Shown: one piece after another, positions 1 to 7,603 of the stretch
Layout: each line of letters begins with the position of its first letter
Position numbering within the stretch: position 1 is the stretch's first letter
Origin: Candidatus Electronema nielsenii
GTDB lineage: Bacteria > Desulfobacterota > Desulfobulbia > Desulfobulbales > Desulfobulbaceae
Direction of reading: 5' to 3'
Assembly (NCBI GenBank): GCA_026122915.1
Contig: JAGIXO010000026.1
Span: 1 to 18,060 of the forward strand
DNA length: 18,060 nt
Notes under the pieces: generated by a model
What the model saw: the letters and a program-made list of their open reading frames with translations, nothing else
Told to the model about the DNA's origin: nothing
The model's database searches: none
Position numbers and translations under genes: made by a program

Positions 1-12
1 GGGGTTTTTGGT

Positions 13-1266
13 ATGGGAATGAACAGCGGAGCCTCAGTTCTGGTCCGGCAGTCCGGCGAGCTGATTGATAAACTGCCCGGCGGCATCAAGCTGGTTGACG
101 CAGTTGAACTGCTGGTGGCTTGGGGACGGGCTAATTCAGTCTGGCCTTTAGTTTACGCCACATCCTGCTGCGCCATCGAGATGATGTCCACCATCGCCGC
201 CCGGCATGACTTGGCCCGCTTCGGCTACGAAGTCATGCGCGCCAGCGTCCGCCAGGCGGACATGATCATCCTTGCCGGCACGATCAATGAGAAGATGGCG
301 AAGAATCTCGTCACTCTTTACGAGCAGATGCCTGCGCCCAAGTACATCATCGCGATGGGTTCCTGCGCTATTTCTGGCGGGCCGTTTTATTATGACTCCT
401 ACTCGGTGGTCAAAGGCGGCGACCGGCTGGTGCCGGTGGATGTGTATATTCCCGGCTGCCCGCCCCGTCCTGAGGCCCTGATTCAAGGCATCTTGCAGCT
501 GCAAGAAAAAATTAAGAAAGAAGGCCGCCGCAATCCTTGGAAGGTGCGTGAAACGCTGCAAGTTCCTTTCGAGGATATCTTCAGCAAGGCGCAAGTCGAA
601 TGGGCCGCACAGGAAAAACGCAAGGACGAGGAACTGCGCGAGGCGCGGGAGCAGTTCAAACGCGACAAACCGGCCAATGCCGCGCCCAAGCCTGCGCGTG
701 TGAAGAAAGAGGAATTTCCGGTTGCCCCGCGCAGAAAACCGGCAGCGCAGGGCATCAGCAACTGGACGCTGTTGCAACTGATTCACGAGAAATTCCCTGC
801 GGTCGAGGTCTATGGTCATCCGGGTGTCAGCCCAAAGCAAGTTGCCGAGCTGGGGTCAGATTACATCCTTGATCTGGTTGTGCCGCCGGAGCAATACCGT
901 GAATTCGCCGAATATGTGAAAAACGAGCAGAGCCTCGGCCTTGACATGCTGATTCAGCTCACCTGCGTGGATTGGAAGGACTCGTTTGACATCGTGGTTC
1001 AGATGCTTTCCTGCCGCGACGGCCACAAGCTTTTCTTGCGCAGCCGGGCTGAAAAAAATCCGGCCACCGGTGATGCGGAAATTGCGAGTATCTCTGATCT
1101 CTATCTCGGCGCGGAATGGCATGAGCGCGAGGTGTACGACCTTTTCGGCGTGCGATTCCGCAATAATGCTGACCTGCGGAGGATTTTCTTGGACAAGGAT
1201 TTTCCCGGCTATCCGCTGCGCAAGGACTTTGACGACCCGACGCGGGTGGTGAAGAGGCCGTATTGA
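13..1266 (+). CDS. nuoBC: NADH-quinone oxidoreductase, fused NuoB-NuoC subunit
   Basis: This 417-residue protein fuses two complex I subunits of the peripheral arm. Residues about 30-185 are NuoB, which carries the terminal Fe-S cluster N2: the tandem cysteines C52-C53, C118 (GSCAISGG) and C149 in PGCPPRPE are the expected ligands. Residues about 186-246 form a charged Lys/Glu/Pro/Ala linker, probably helical at first and then extended. Residues about 250-417 are NuoC, shown by the signature around 369-406 (WHEREVYDLFGV, then LRRI and PLRKDF). The frame is open throughout, so this is a real fusion and not a misread stop. The frame is also open to the left edge; ATG 13 or ATG 19 is a sensible NuoB start, but no clear Shine-Dalgarno is visible and the true start could lie upstream. 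NuoC-NuoD fusion is well known in enterobacteria; B-C fusion is less usual. Confidence 0.95.
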   Translation: MGMNSGASVLVRQSGELIDKLPGGIKLVDAVELLVAWGRANSVWPLVYATSCCAIEMMSTIAARHDLARFGYEVMRASVRQADMIILAGTINEKMAKNLVTLYEQMPAPKYIIAMGSCAISGGPFYYDSYSVVKGGDRLVPVDVYIPGCPPRPEALIQGILQLQEKIKKEGRRNPWKVRETLQVPFEDIFSKAQVEWAAQEKRKDEELREAREQFKRDKPANAAPKPARVKKEEFPVAPRRKPAAQGISNWTLLQLIHEKFPAVEVYGHPGVSPKQVAELGSDYILDLVVPPEQYREFAEYVKNEQSLGLDMLIQLTCVDWKDSFDIVVQMLSCRDGHKLFLRSRAEKNPATGDAEIASISDLYLGAEWHEREVYDLFGVRFRNNADLRRIFLDKDFPGYPLRKDFDDPTRVVKRPY

Positions 1267-1315
1267 AGCTGGTTTTATGAATAGCTGTCTTTCAACAGAA
1301 ATACAGGTGATTTCT

Positions 1316-1510
1316 ATGAACAGAGAAACTTTTATAGCTGATGCGTCAGTTCGCATATTAGCATCAAGTTATGCAAATAGTACAGCATTGCCACACGCCA
1401 AAGAATCAGTTAATGCTGCCATAGAACTTTGGGACGAATTGGTCAGCAGAAATATTGTCTCTTCAATTGATGAAAAAAAACATCGCAGTGAGAATAGTTG
1501 CGACAAATGA
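1316..1510 (+). CDS. small hypothetical protein
   Basis: This encodes 64 residues starting MNRETFIADASVRI, placed between nuoBC and arfB. The ATG at 1316 is preferred over an in-frame ATG at 1277 because an AGGTGA Shine-Dalgarno-like sequence sits about 6 nt before it. The protein looks soluble and mostly helical, with a helix around residues 23-39 (AKESVNAAIELWDELV) and a polar, charged tail. I do not recognise the family. Its base composition is visibly more AT-rich than the flanking nuo genes, which fits later acquisition. The start at 1316, a readable ribosome binding site and a clean stop favour a real gene, but it is short and could be non-functional. Confidence 0.5.
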   Translation: MNRETFIADASVRILASSYANSTALPHAKESVNAAIELWDELVSRNIVSSIDEKKHRSENSCDK

Positions 1511-1525
1511 ATTAAACTGAAAAAC

Positions 1526-1942
1526 ATGCTCTACATCTCCCGCAACATCTCCATTCCCAATCATGAGATTGAGCTGCTGGCCATCCGGGCGCAGGGAGCT
1601 GGCGGGCAGAATGTGAACAAAGTTGCTTCGGCGATTCATCTTCGTTTTGACATCAACGCCTCATCGCTGCCGGACATCTGCAAGCAGCGTTTGCAGTTCC
1701 TCAATGATGCGCGGGTGAGCAAAGACGGCGTGATCATCATCAAAGCCCAGCAGCACCGCACTCAAGAGCAAAACCGGCAGGATGCGCTGGAGCGGCTGCG
1801 GGACTTGATCAAAAAAGCGTTGGCTGTTCAGAAGGCGAGAAAACCGACGAAGGCAACTCAGGCATCGGAAAAAAGACGCTTGGAAAGCAAGGTGCGGCAG
1901 AGCAAGATCAAGCTGCTGCGAGGCAAAGTGCTGGACAATTAA
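1526..1942 (+). CDS. arfB: alternative ribosome-rescue factor ArfB (peptidyl-tRNA hydrolase)
   Basis: ArfB (YaeJ) enters ribosomes stalled at the end of a truncated mRNA and hydrolyses the peptidyl-tRNA, freeing the ribosome without a stop codon. The 138-residue length is typical. The catalytic GGQ loop is at residues 26-28 within RAQGAGGQNVNKV, as in class I release factors. There is no codon-recognition domain. The C-terminal tail from about residue 103 is strongly basic (KARKPTKATQ, then RRLESKVRQSKIK), the part known to fold into the empty mRNA channel. It is not related to complex I, yet lies between nuoBC and nuoD in the same direction, with only 15 nt after the upstream small gene and 26 nt before nuoD. 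The Shine-Dalgarno is weak, so translation may depend on upstream coupling. Confidence 0.92.
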   Translation: MLYISRNISIPNHEIELLAIRAQGAGGQNVNKVASAIHLRFDINASSLPDICKQRLQFLNDARVSKDGVIIIKAQQHRTQEQNRQDALERLRDLIKKALAVQKARKPTKATQASEKRRLESKVRQSKIKLLRGKVLDN

Positions 1943-1968
1943 GCAATGTTCCGCAATGCGGCGGCGAT

Positions 1969-3183
1969 ATGTTGACAGCGGCGGACACGGAAAAGAATGG
2001 GAAGGAAATGATCACGGAATCATTCAGCGAATACAGTCTTGAGGGAAACACGCTGCCGGAAGGCTTTAGACTGCCGCCGCCGGAGGACGAAGAGGCCGAG
2101 GAGTTCTTTGTCAACATCGGGCCGCAGCATCCCAGCACCCACGGCGTGCTGCGCGTGGTGGTGCGGCTCAACGGCGAGACAGTGGTGGAAGTGGTGCCGC
2201 ATCTCGGCTACATCCACCGCAGTATTGAGAAGATGGCGGAAAATCAGACCTACGTCCAGAACATCCATCTTTCCGACCGCCTCGACTATCTTTCCGCCTT
2301 CTCCAACAACCTCTGCCTTTGCATGGCGGTGGAGCAAGCCCTTGAGATCGGCGTGCCGGAGCGCGGCGAATACATCCGGCTGATGATCTGCGAGCTGCAA
2401 CGGCTTCAGTCGCATCTGCTCTGGTGGGGCGTGCTCGGCATGGACATGGGTGCTTTCACCACCTTTTTTTATGGTTTCCGCGAGCGCGAGCTGATCAACG
2501 ACATCTTCGAGGAACTCTGCGGCGCACGCCTGACCGTGAATTATTTCCGGCCCGGTGGCTCTTCCGTCGATGTGCCAGGCACCTTTATTCCAAGAGTCAA
2601 GCATCTACTAAAGATAATGCCAAAGGTGCTGGACGAGTACAGCAATTTGCTCAACAAAAATATCATCTTCTTGGAGCGGACAAAAGGAATCGGCATACTC
2701 TCGCCGGAAAAAGCCCTGTCCTACGGCAGCACCGGCGCGGTACTGCGCGGTTCTGGCATCAATTATGATGTCCGCAAAAATGATCCCTATTCGATTTACG
2801 ATCAGTTTGATTTTGATGTGCCGCTCGGCAGCGTCGGCGACAGCTATGATCGCTGCCAAGTGCGGATGGAGGAGATGGAGCAGTCGCTGCGAATTTTGAA
2901 GCAGGCCGCAGCCCGTTTCCCCGGCGGCCCGCACCGCAGCCAGCCGCAACAGAACTATAAATTACCGAAGGGCAGCTATTACAGCCAAGTAGAGACCCCG
3001 CGCGGCCTGCTCGGCGTGTACATCGTCTCTGACGGCGGCATCAAGCCCTACCGGCTCAAATACCGCTCGCCCAACTTCTCCAACCTGAACGTGCTGAACG
3101 AACTCGCCGCCGGACATAAGGTGGCTGACCTGATCACCATCATGTCCACGCTCGATTTGGTTATCCCGGACATTGACCGTTAG
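1969..3183 (+). CDS. nuoD: NADH-quinone oxidoreductase subunit D
   Basis: NuoD (49 kDa subunit) forms, with NuoB, the quinone-reducing cavity of complex I. The family signature GPQHPSTHGVLR lies at residues 51-62, with the two histidines that line the quinone site, followed by the LGYIHRSIEKMAE stretch and SDRLDYLSA (residues 102-110), whose tyrosine matches the residue that contacts the quinone head group in the family. The protein ends VIPDIDR, equivalent to the usual GEVDR-like C-terminus. The length of 404 residues is normal for a free-standing NuoD. The start is uncertain: ATG 1969 has only a weak ribosome binding site, and ATG 2008 (residue 14) follows GGAAGGAA almost directly. The first roughly 45 residues are acidic and not conserved, so either start gives a complete domain. 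Confidence 0.95.
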   Translation: MLTAADTEKNGKEMITESFSEYSLEGNTLPEGFRLPPPEDEEAEEFFVNIGPQHPSTHGVLRVVVRLNGETVVEVVPHLGYIHRSIEKMAENQTYVQNIHLSDRLDYLSAFSNNLCLCMAVEQALEIGVPERGEYIRLMICELQRLQSHLLWWGVLGMDMGAFTTFFYGFRERELINDIFEELCGARLTVNYFRPGGSSVDVPGTFIPRVKHLLKIMPKVLDEYSNLLNKNIIFLERTKGIGILSPEKALSYGSTGAVLRGSGINYDVRKNDPYSIYDQFDFDVPLGSVGDSYDRCQVRMEEMEQSLRILKQAAARFPGGPHRSQPQQNYKLPKGSYYSQVETPRGLLGVYIVSDGGIKPYRLKYRSPNFSNLNVLNELAAGHKVADLITIMSTLDLVIPDIDR

Positions 3184-3202
3184 AAAACACAGGTGACACG
3201 CC

Positions 3203-4297
3203 ATGATGCCTTCTTCCGCAGAGCTTTATCCGGTGAACAATTTCATCGGCGATCTTGTCCGTAGCATTTTCCAGCAACCTGCTGCCGCCGTCATCAACGG
3301 GCTGCTCGCGCTGCTCAGCCTGATGGCCTTGGTCGGCTCTTTGGGCGCGGTGCTGATCTTTTTGGAACGCAAGGTTTCCGCCCATTTCCAGCTCCGCTTC
3401 GGGCCGATGCGGGTGGGTCCGCATGGCCTGCTGCAACCGCTGGCTGACGGCATCAAGTCAATTTTCAAAGAAATTATCAAACCGGCTGGCGCGGACACCT
3501 TCATCTTTTTTCTCGCCCCGCTGCTGCCGGTCAGCGCAGCCTTTCTCGTCTTGGCGGTGATTCCCTTTGATCATCATCTGCAAGTGGCGGATCCGGCGGG
3601 CGGCGTGCTCTACGTTCTCGGTATTTCCGGCCTGAGCATCCTCGGCATTCTTTTAGCAGGCTGGGCCTCGAACAACAAATATTCGCTGCTCGGCGCGATG
3701 CGCTCCGGCGCGCAGATGGTCTCCTTTGAGATTTCCATCGCCCTGCTCATGCTGCTGATTGTCATGCTCTCCGGCACCGCCTCGCTGCGCGGCATCGTTC
3801 TAGCCCAAGAGGGTACGATCTTTGATTGGTGGATTTTCAAGCTGCCCTTCCTCGGCATTGTGGCCTTCATCATGTACTTGGTCGCTTCCACCGCCGAGCT
3901 GAACCGTACCCCCTTCGACATCGCCGAAGCGGAATCCGAGCTGACCGGCGGTTTTGCCACCGAATATTCGGGCATCAGCTTCGCCATGTTTTTCTTGGGC
4001 GAATTCGTCAACATGTTCGTGGCCGCCTGTTTGGTCACCACTTTTTTCCTTGGCGGATTCCATGCCCCGCTCTTCGGCCTACCGGTCATTGATCCGCTGC
4101 TGAACCTGATTCCCGGCTTCCTTTGGTTCTTCGCCAAGGCATTCCTGATCGTCTTCCTCTACATGTGGTTCCGCTGGACCTTCCCCAGAGTCCGGGTTGA
4201 TCAGCTCATGTATTTGGAATGGAAGATCATGCTGCCCGCCAGCCTGATTCTGCTCATGCTCTCCGGGCTGTTCGTGGCGCAGGGCTGGGTGGGGTGA
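3203..4297 (+). CDS. nuoH: NADH-quinone oxidoreductase subunit H
   Basis: NuoH (ND1) is the membrane subunit that joins the peripheral arm to the proton-pumping arm and forms the entrance to the quinone channel. Its 364 residues hold about eight hydrophobic helices. Conserved parts are visible: LERKVSAHFQLRFGPMRVG from residue 54 followed by LQPLADGIKSIFKE (the first cytoplasmic loop), and the acidic loop around residues 237-257 beginning PFDIAEAESEL, which carries the Glu residues of the E-channel. A good AGGTGA Shine-Dalgarno lies 6 nt before the ATG at 3203; the second codon is also ATG. It follows nuoD by 19 nt without any nuoE, nuoF or nuoG between them. Confidence 0.96.
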   Translation: MMPSSAELYPVNNFIGDLVRSIFQQPAAAVINGLLALLSLMALVGSLGAVLIFLERKVSAHFQLRFGPMRVGPHGLLQPLADGIKSIFKEIIKPAGADTFIFFLAPLLPVSAAFLVLAVIPFDHHLQVADPAGGVLYVLGISGLSILGILLAGWASNNKYSLLGAMRSGAQMVSFEISIALLMLLIVMLSGTASLRGIVLAQEGTIFDWWIFKLPFLGIVAFIMYLVASTAELNRTPFDIAEAESELTGGFATEYSGISFAMFFLGEFVNMFVAACLVTTFFLGGFHAPLFGLPVIDPLLNLIPGFLWFFAKAFLIVFLYMWFRWTFPRVRVDQLMYLEWKIMLPASLILLMLSGLFVAQGWVG

Positions 4298-4342
4298 TTC
4301 CACATTTTGGGGCAAACCGTCTCCATATCATAACAGAGTCCC

Positions 4343-4837
4343 ATGAAAGCAACAGCGACCAAAGAGAATGTGCTGGAATTCGTCAGCCGCTATGTCCACA
4401 AGACGGTCAGCGGATTTATCACCCTGACGAAGGGGATGGACATCACCATCAAATATTTCTTCAATCCCAAGTCGGCCATCACTCAGGAATACCCGGAGAA
4501 CCGCGAGACACTACAGATGTTCGACCGTTTTCGCGGCCATCTGCACATGCCGCACGACGAAAACGGCAGGAATGCCTGCACCGCCTGCGGCATCTGCGAG
4601 AAATCCTGTCCCAACGGCACCATTTCCGTGCTGGCGACCAAAGACCTTGCCGGGAAAAAGGTGCTGGGCAAATACATCTACCGCCTGTCGCAATGCACCT
4701 TCTGCGGCCTCTGCGTAGAAGCCTGTCCTTTCGGCGCGATCACGCTGGGCAAGAATTTCGAGCTGGCGGTGTATGACCGCAATGAGCTGACGTGGGTGCT
4801 CAACAAACCGGAAACCACCTCTCAGGGAGCCTGCTGA
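4343..4837 (+). CDS. nuoI: NADH-quinone oxidoreductase subunit I
   Basis: NuoI is the 8Fe ferredoxin-like subunit carrying clusters N6a and N6b, which pass electrons toward N2. The 164-residue protein shows two CxxCxxCxxxCP motifs: C79, C82, C85, C89 (CTACGICEKSCP) and C118, C121, C124, C128 (CTFCGLCVEACP). An amphipathic N-terminal segment around residues 10-40 is expected to lie along the membrane. All eight ligands are present. The 45-nt gap from nuoH shows no clear terminator. Its stop codon overlaps the nuoJ start by one base (TGATG), a usual sign of translational coupling. Confidence 0.96.
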   Translation: MKATATKENVLEFVSRYVHKTVSGFITLTKGMDITIKYFFNPKSAITQEYPENRETLQMFDRFRGHLHMPHDENGRNACTACGICEKSCPNGTISVLATKDLAGKKVLGKYIYRLSQCTFCGLCVEACPFGAITLGKNFELAVYDRNELTWVLNKPETTSQGAC

Positions 4838-5373
4838 TGAACGATTTTCTTTTCTATGTCATTGCCTCGGCGGTGGCTCTGCTCTCGCTGCTGGCAGTGA
4901 CGCTGCCCAACCTTCTGCATGGTGCCATCGCGCTGGTCGGCTCCTTCTTCGCCACTGCCGCGATCTACATCATGCTGCAAATGGAATTCCTCGCCTTGGC
5001 GCAGATTGCCTTGTACGTCGGCGGCATCGTCGTGTTCATGCTGATCATCATCCTGCTGACCAACGACCTTGGCGTGGACAACAGTCTGAGCCGGGTCAGC
5101 GCGGGCCGTCAGGTCGGCAAGGGCGTGATCATCGCCGGTTTCATCACCGCGCTCTGCCTCTTCTTCACCAGCAATCCCTCGCTGCTGCTGCGCACCACGG
5201 AGCACCGCGCCGCGCCGGTGAGCATTGACGAAATCGGCATCCGCCTGCTTTCAACCAGCAACGGCTTCATCGTGCCGTTCGAGGTGATTTCGCTGCTGCT
5301 GCTCGCGGCCTTGGTCGGCGCGGTGGTGCTTTCCCGCCGGGAGAACAAGACGGAGGAAAAGGAAAAACCATGA
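4837..5373 (+). CDS. nuoJ: NADH-quinone oxidoreductase subunit J
   Basis: NuoJ (ND6) is a five-helix subunit of the complex I membrane arm, needed for coupling quinone chemistry to pumping. The 178-residue product starts MNDFLFYVIASAVALL. The open frame extends upstream inside nuoI, but ATG 4837 is chosen because AGGGAG lies a few bases before it and because residues before it do not match the family. The third helix, YVGGIVVFMLIIILLT, is the conserved segment that contains the pi-bulge in known structures. A large hydrophilic loop around residues 80-100 and a further one near 125-140 separate the later helices. The C-terminus is Lys/Glu-rich. Its stop overlaps the nuoK start (ATGA). Confidence 0.94.
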   Translation: MNDFLFYVIASAVALLSLLAVTLPNLLHGAIALVGSFFATAAIYIMLQMEFLALAQIALYVGGIVVFMLIIILLTNDLGVDNSLSRVSAGRQVGKGVIIAGFITALCLFFTSNPSLLLRTTEHRAAPVSIDEIGIRLLSTSNGFIVPFEVISLLLLAALVGAVVLSRRENKTEEKEKP

Positions 5374-5675
5374 CTTTGGCCAACTGCGTCGCCCTGTCGC
5401 TGATCCTCTGCGCCATCGGCATCTTCGGAATGCTGACCCGGCGCAACCTGCTCGGCATTTTGCTGTCCGTTGAGATCATCCTCAACGGAGCGAACATCAA
5501 CTTTGCCGCTTTCGCCCATTTTCGGGCGGCTGATCCGGTTGCCGGAGCAGTCTTCCCTATCTTTGTCATGGCTGTTTCCGCCTGCGAGATCGCCGTGGCC
5601 TTGGCCATCATTATTTCCATGTACCGCCGCAAAAAACGGCTGGATGTGTACCGGATGGAGGAACTTCATGGCTGA
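5370..5675 (+). CDS. nuoK: NADH-quinone oxidoreductase subunit K
   Basis: NuoK (ND4L) is a three-helix membrane subunit with two buried glutamates that take part in proton transfer. At 101 residues it has the standard length. The two key acidic residues are E35 (in LLSVEIILNGANI) and E73 (in AVSACEIAVALA), both in the middle of hydrophobic helices. The start overlaps the nuoJ stop (ATGA) and a GGAGG-containing purine run lies just upstream inside nuoJ. The 3' end overlaps the nuoL start by 8 nt. Nothing unusual is seen in the protein. Confidence 0.95.
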   Translation: MTLANCVALSLILCAIGIFGMLTRRNLLGILLSVEIILNGANINFAAFAHFRAADPVAGAVFPIFVMAVSACEIAVALAIIISMYRRKKRLDVYRMEELHG

Positions 5676-7578
5676 TTTCATCTTTTTCCACAGCTACCTG
5701 ATCCTGCTCTTTCCGCTGTTCAGCTTTGCAATCATCGGGCTGGGGCATATCAATTCGGACAACAAATTTGTCGCCAAATTTGCCATTACGATGTCCAGTC
5801 TGTCGCTCGGCTATGCCCTGCTGACCACACTGGCCTATCTCTCCCAGCCGAAGCACACCATGCTGGCATACGATGCCGCTTGGCTCAATTTCGCGCCCGG
5901 CCTGACCGCCAACTTGGGCATGTATCTTGACCCGATTTCGGTGATGATGCTGGTCGTGGTCACGGTGATTTCCCTGCTGGTGAACATCTACTCAGTCGGC
6001 TATATGAAGGGCGACCGCTCCTTCAACCGCTTCTTCGCTCTGCTCGCCCTGTTCACCTTTTCAATGCTCGGTTTGGTCACGTCCGGCAACATCTTCCAGA
6101 TGTTCGTTTTCTGGGAGTTAGTCGGCGTGTCGTCCTATTCGCTCATCGGCTTCTGGTACGAAAAGCCCTCAGCAGTGGCCGCCTCGAAAAAAGCCTTCAT
6201 CATCACTCGCTTTGCCGATGCTTTCTTCCTGCTGGGCATCCTGCTTGTCAGCTTCTACAGCCAGACCTTCAGCTTTCAGGAATTGAACAGCCCGTCCACT
6301 GCCCTGCTCCTCAAGGACGCGGGCGTGCTCACGCTCGGCACCTTGCTGATCTTTGCAGGCGGCTGGGGCAAGTCGGCGATGTTCCCGCTCCATGTCTGGC
6401 TGCCGGACGCGATGGAAGGCCCGACTCCGGTTTCCTCGATCATCCATTCCGCGACAATGGTGGTCGCCGGTGTGTATCTGACCGCGCGGATGTTCCCGCT
6501 CTTTGCCGCCTCTGAGACCACGCTTTTTGTCATCCAGTGCGTCGGCGCGTTCACGGCCCTGTTCGCGGCGGTGATTGCCGTCACCCAAATGGACATCAAG
6601 CGTATCCTCGCCTTTTCCACGCTCTCGCAGCTCGGCTACATGATTTTCTCGCTCGGCGCGGCCAAGGTTTGCGCTGAAGGTGGTCATCACGGCGCGGATG
6701 TCAACCCGCTCGGCTTCTCCGCCTCGATGTACCACGTTTTCACCCACGCCTTCTTCAAGTGCATGTTGTTCCTCGGCGCAGGCGCGGTGATTCACGCGGT
6801 GCACAGCAACGACATCCTCAAAATGGGCGGGTTGAAGCAGCTCATGCCGAAAACCTACTGGTCGCTGTTGGCCGCCTGCCTTGCCATCGCGGGTGTGTTC
6901 CCCTTGAGCGGTTTCTGGTCGAAAGACGCGATCCTGCTTGCCGCCTTGCAGTCCGGTCATTGGTTCACCTTCTTGGTCGGCCTGATCACCGGCGGCCTGA
7001 CCGCTTTCTACATGTTCCGCTTCTTCTTCCTGATTTTCCACGGCGAGGCCCGCTCGCACTTGCATCATGTCCATGAAGACCCGTGGATGACGTGGCCGAT
7101 TGTCGCGCTGACCGTGCCGACGATCTTTGCCGGTGTGCTGGAGCATTCCTTTGTTGCGCAAGTGCTGCCGCCGCATCTCGGCGAGACCGGACATTTCGCC
7201 CATCCTTTCTGGCTGCCGTGGCTGGCAACACTCGTCGCGCTGACCGGCATTGGCTGCGCGTGGTTGCTGTATGGCGAAGGCAAGATGGAGAAGGCCGCCG
7301 CATTGCAAAAAGCGTTCGGCCCTGCGCATACGATTGTGCAGAACAAGTTCTACATTGACGAGCTGTATCTCTTCATCACCCATAAAATTATTTTCAACTG
7401 CGTTGCCGCGCCAATCAAATGGTTTGACCGCAATGTGGTTGACGGGGCCATGAACCTCTGCGGCTGGCTGCTGCAAGTCGGCGGCAAAGGTGTGCGGCTG
7501 GTGCAGAACGGCCAGCTCCATTTATATCTCGGCGCAACGGTGCTTGGTTTGATTGCGCTGCTGTTTATGGGACGGTAA
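5668..7578 (+). CDS. nuoL: NADH-quinone oxidoreductase subunit L
   Basis: NuoL (ND5) is the distal antiporter-like proton-pumping subunit. The start is set at ATG 5668 (MADFIFFHSYLIL), with GGAGG about 8 nt upstream; a longer open frame reaches back into nuoK but would add about 66 non-family residues. The 636-residue protein has about 14-16 helices. Pump residues are present: E150 in FVFWELVGVSSYSLIG, K235 in GGWGKSAMFPLHVW, and the LPDAMEGPTPVS signature at about 245-256. The later GVFPLSGFWSKDAIL segment and the C-terminal extension (about residues 560-636, with FYIDELY) match the lateral amphipathic helix and last membrane anchor specific to NuoL. The next nuo gene, nuoM, is displaced nearly 1.5 kb by the insert that follows. 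Confidence 0.96.
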   Translation: MADFIFFHSYLILLFPLFSFAIIGLGHINSDNKFVAKFAITMSSLSLGYALLTTLAYLSQPKHTMLAYDAAWLNFAPGLTANLGMYLDPISVMMLVVVTVISLLVNIYSVGYMKGDRSFNRFFALLALFTFSMLGLVTSGNIFQMFVFWELVGVSSYSLIGFWYEKPSAVAASKKAFIITRFADAFFLLGILLVSFYSQTFSFQELNSPSTALLLKDAGVLTLGTLLIFAGGWGKSAMFPLHVWLPDAMEGPTPVSSIIHSATMVVAGVYLTARMFPLFAASETTLFVIQCVGAFTALFAAVIAVTQMDIKRILAFSTLSQLGYMIFSLGAAKVCAEGGHHGADVNPLGFSASMYHVFTHAFFKCMLFLGAGAVIHAVHSNDILKMGGLKQLMPKTYWSLLAACLAIAGVFPLSGFWSKDAILLAALQSGHWFTFLVGLITGGLTAFYMFRFFFLIFHGEARSHLHHVHEDPWMTWPIVALTVPTIFAGVLEHSFVAQVLPPHLGETGHFAHPFWLPWLATLVALTGIGCAWLLYGEGKMEKAAALQKAFGPAHTIVQNKFYIDELYLFITHKIIFNCVAAPIKWFDRNVVDGAMNLCGWLLQVGGKGVRLVQNGQLHLYLGATVLGLIALLFMGR

Positions 7579-7603
7579 GCCGGTAGTCTCCGTGAAAAAA
7601 GCT

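Noticed and set aside
4219..4776. + strand open frame overlapping nuoH end and nuoI
   Set aside because: Out-of-frame shadow of nuoI; nuoI has all eight cluster cysteines in its own frame.
5470..5667. Upstream extension of nuoL inside nuoK
   Set aside because: The added residues are an out-of-frame reading of nuoK; ATG 5668 has GGAGG and matches the NuoL N-terminus.
6169..7521. Long open frame on the - strand opposite nuoL (450 codons)
   Set aside because: The product is rich in His, Gln, Arg and Glu with no recognisable domain, as expected from the antisense of GC-rich membrane-protein codons. nuoL on the other strand is certain.
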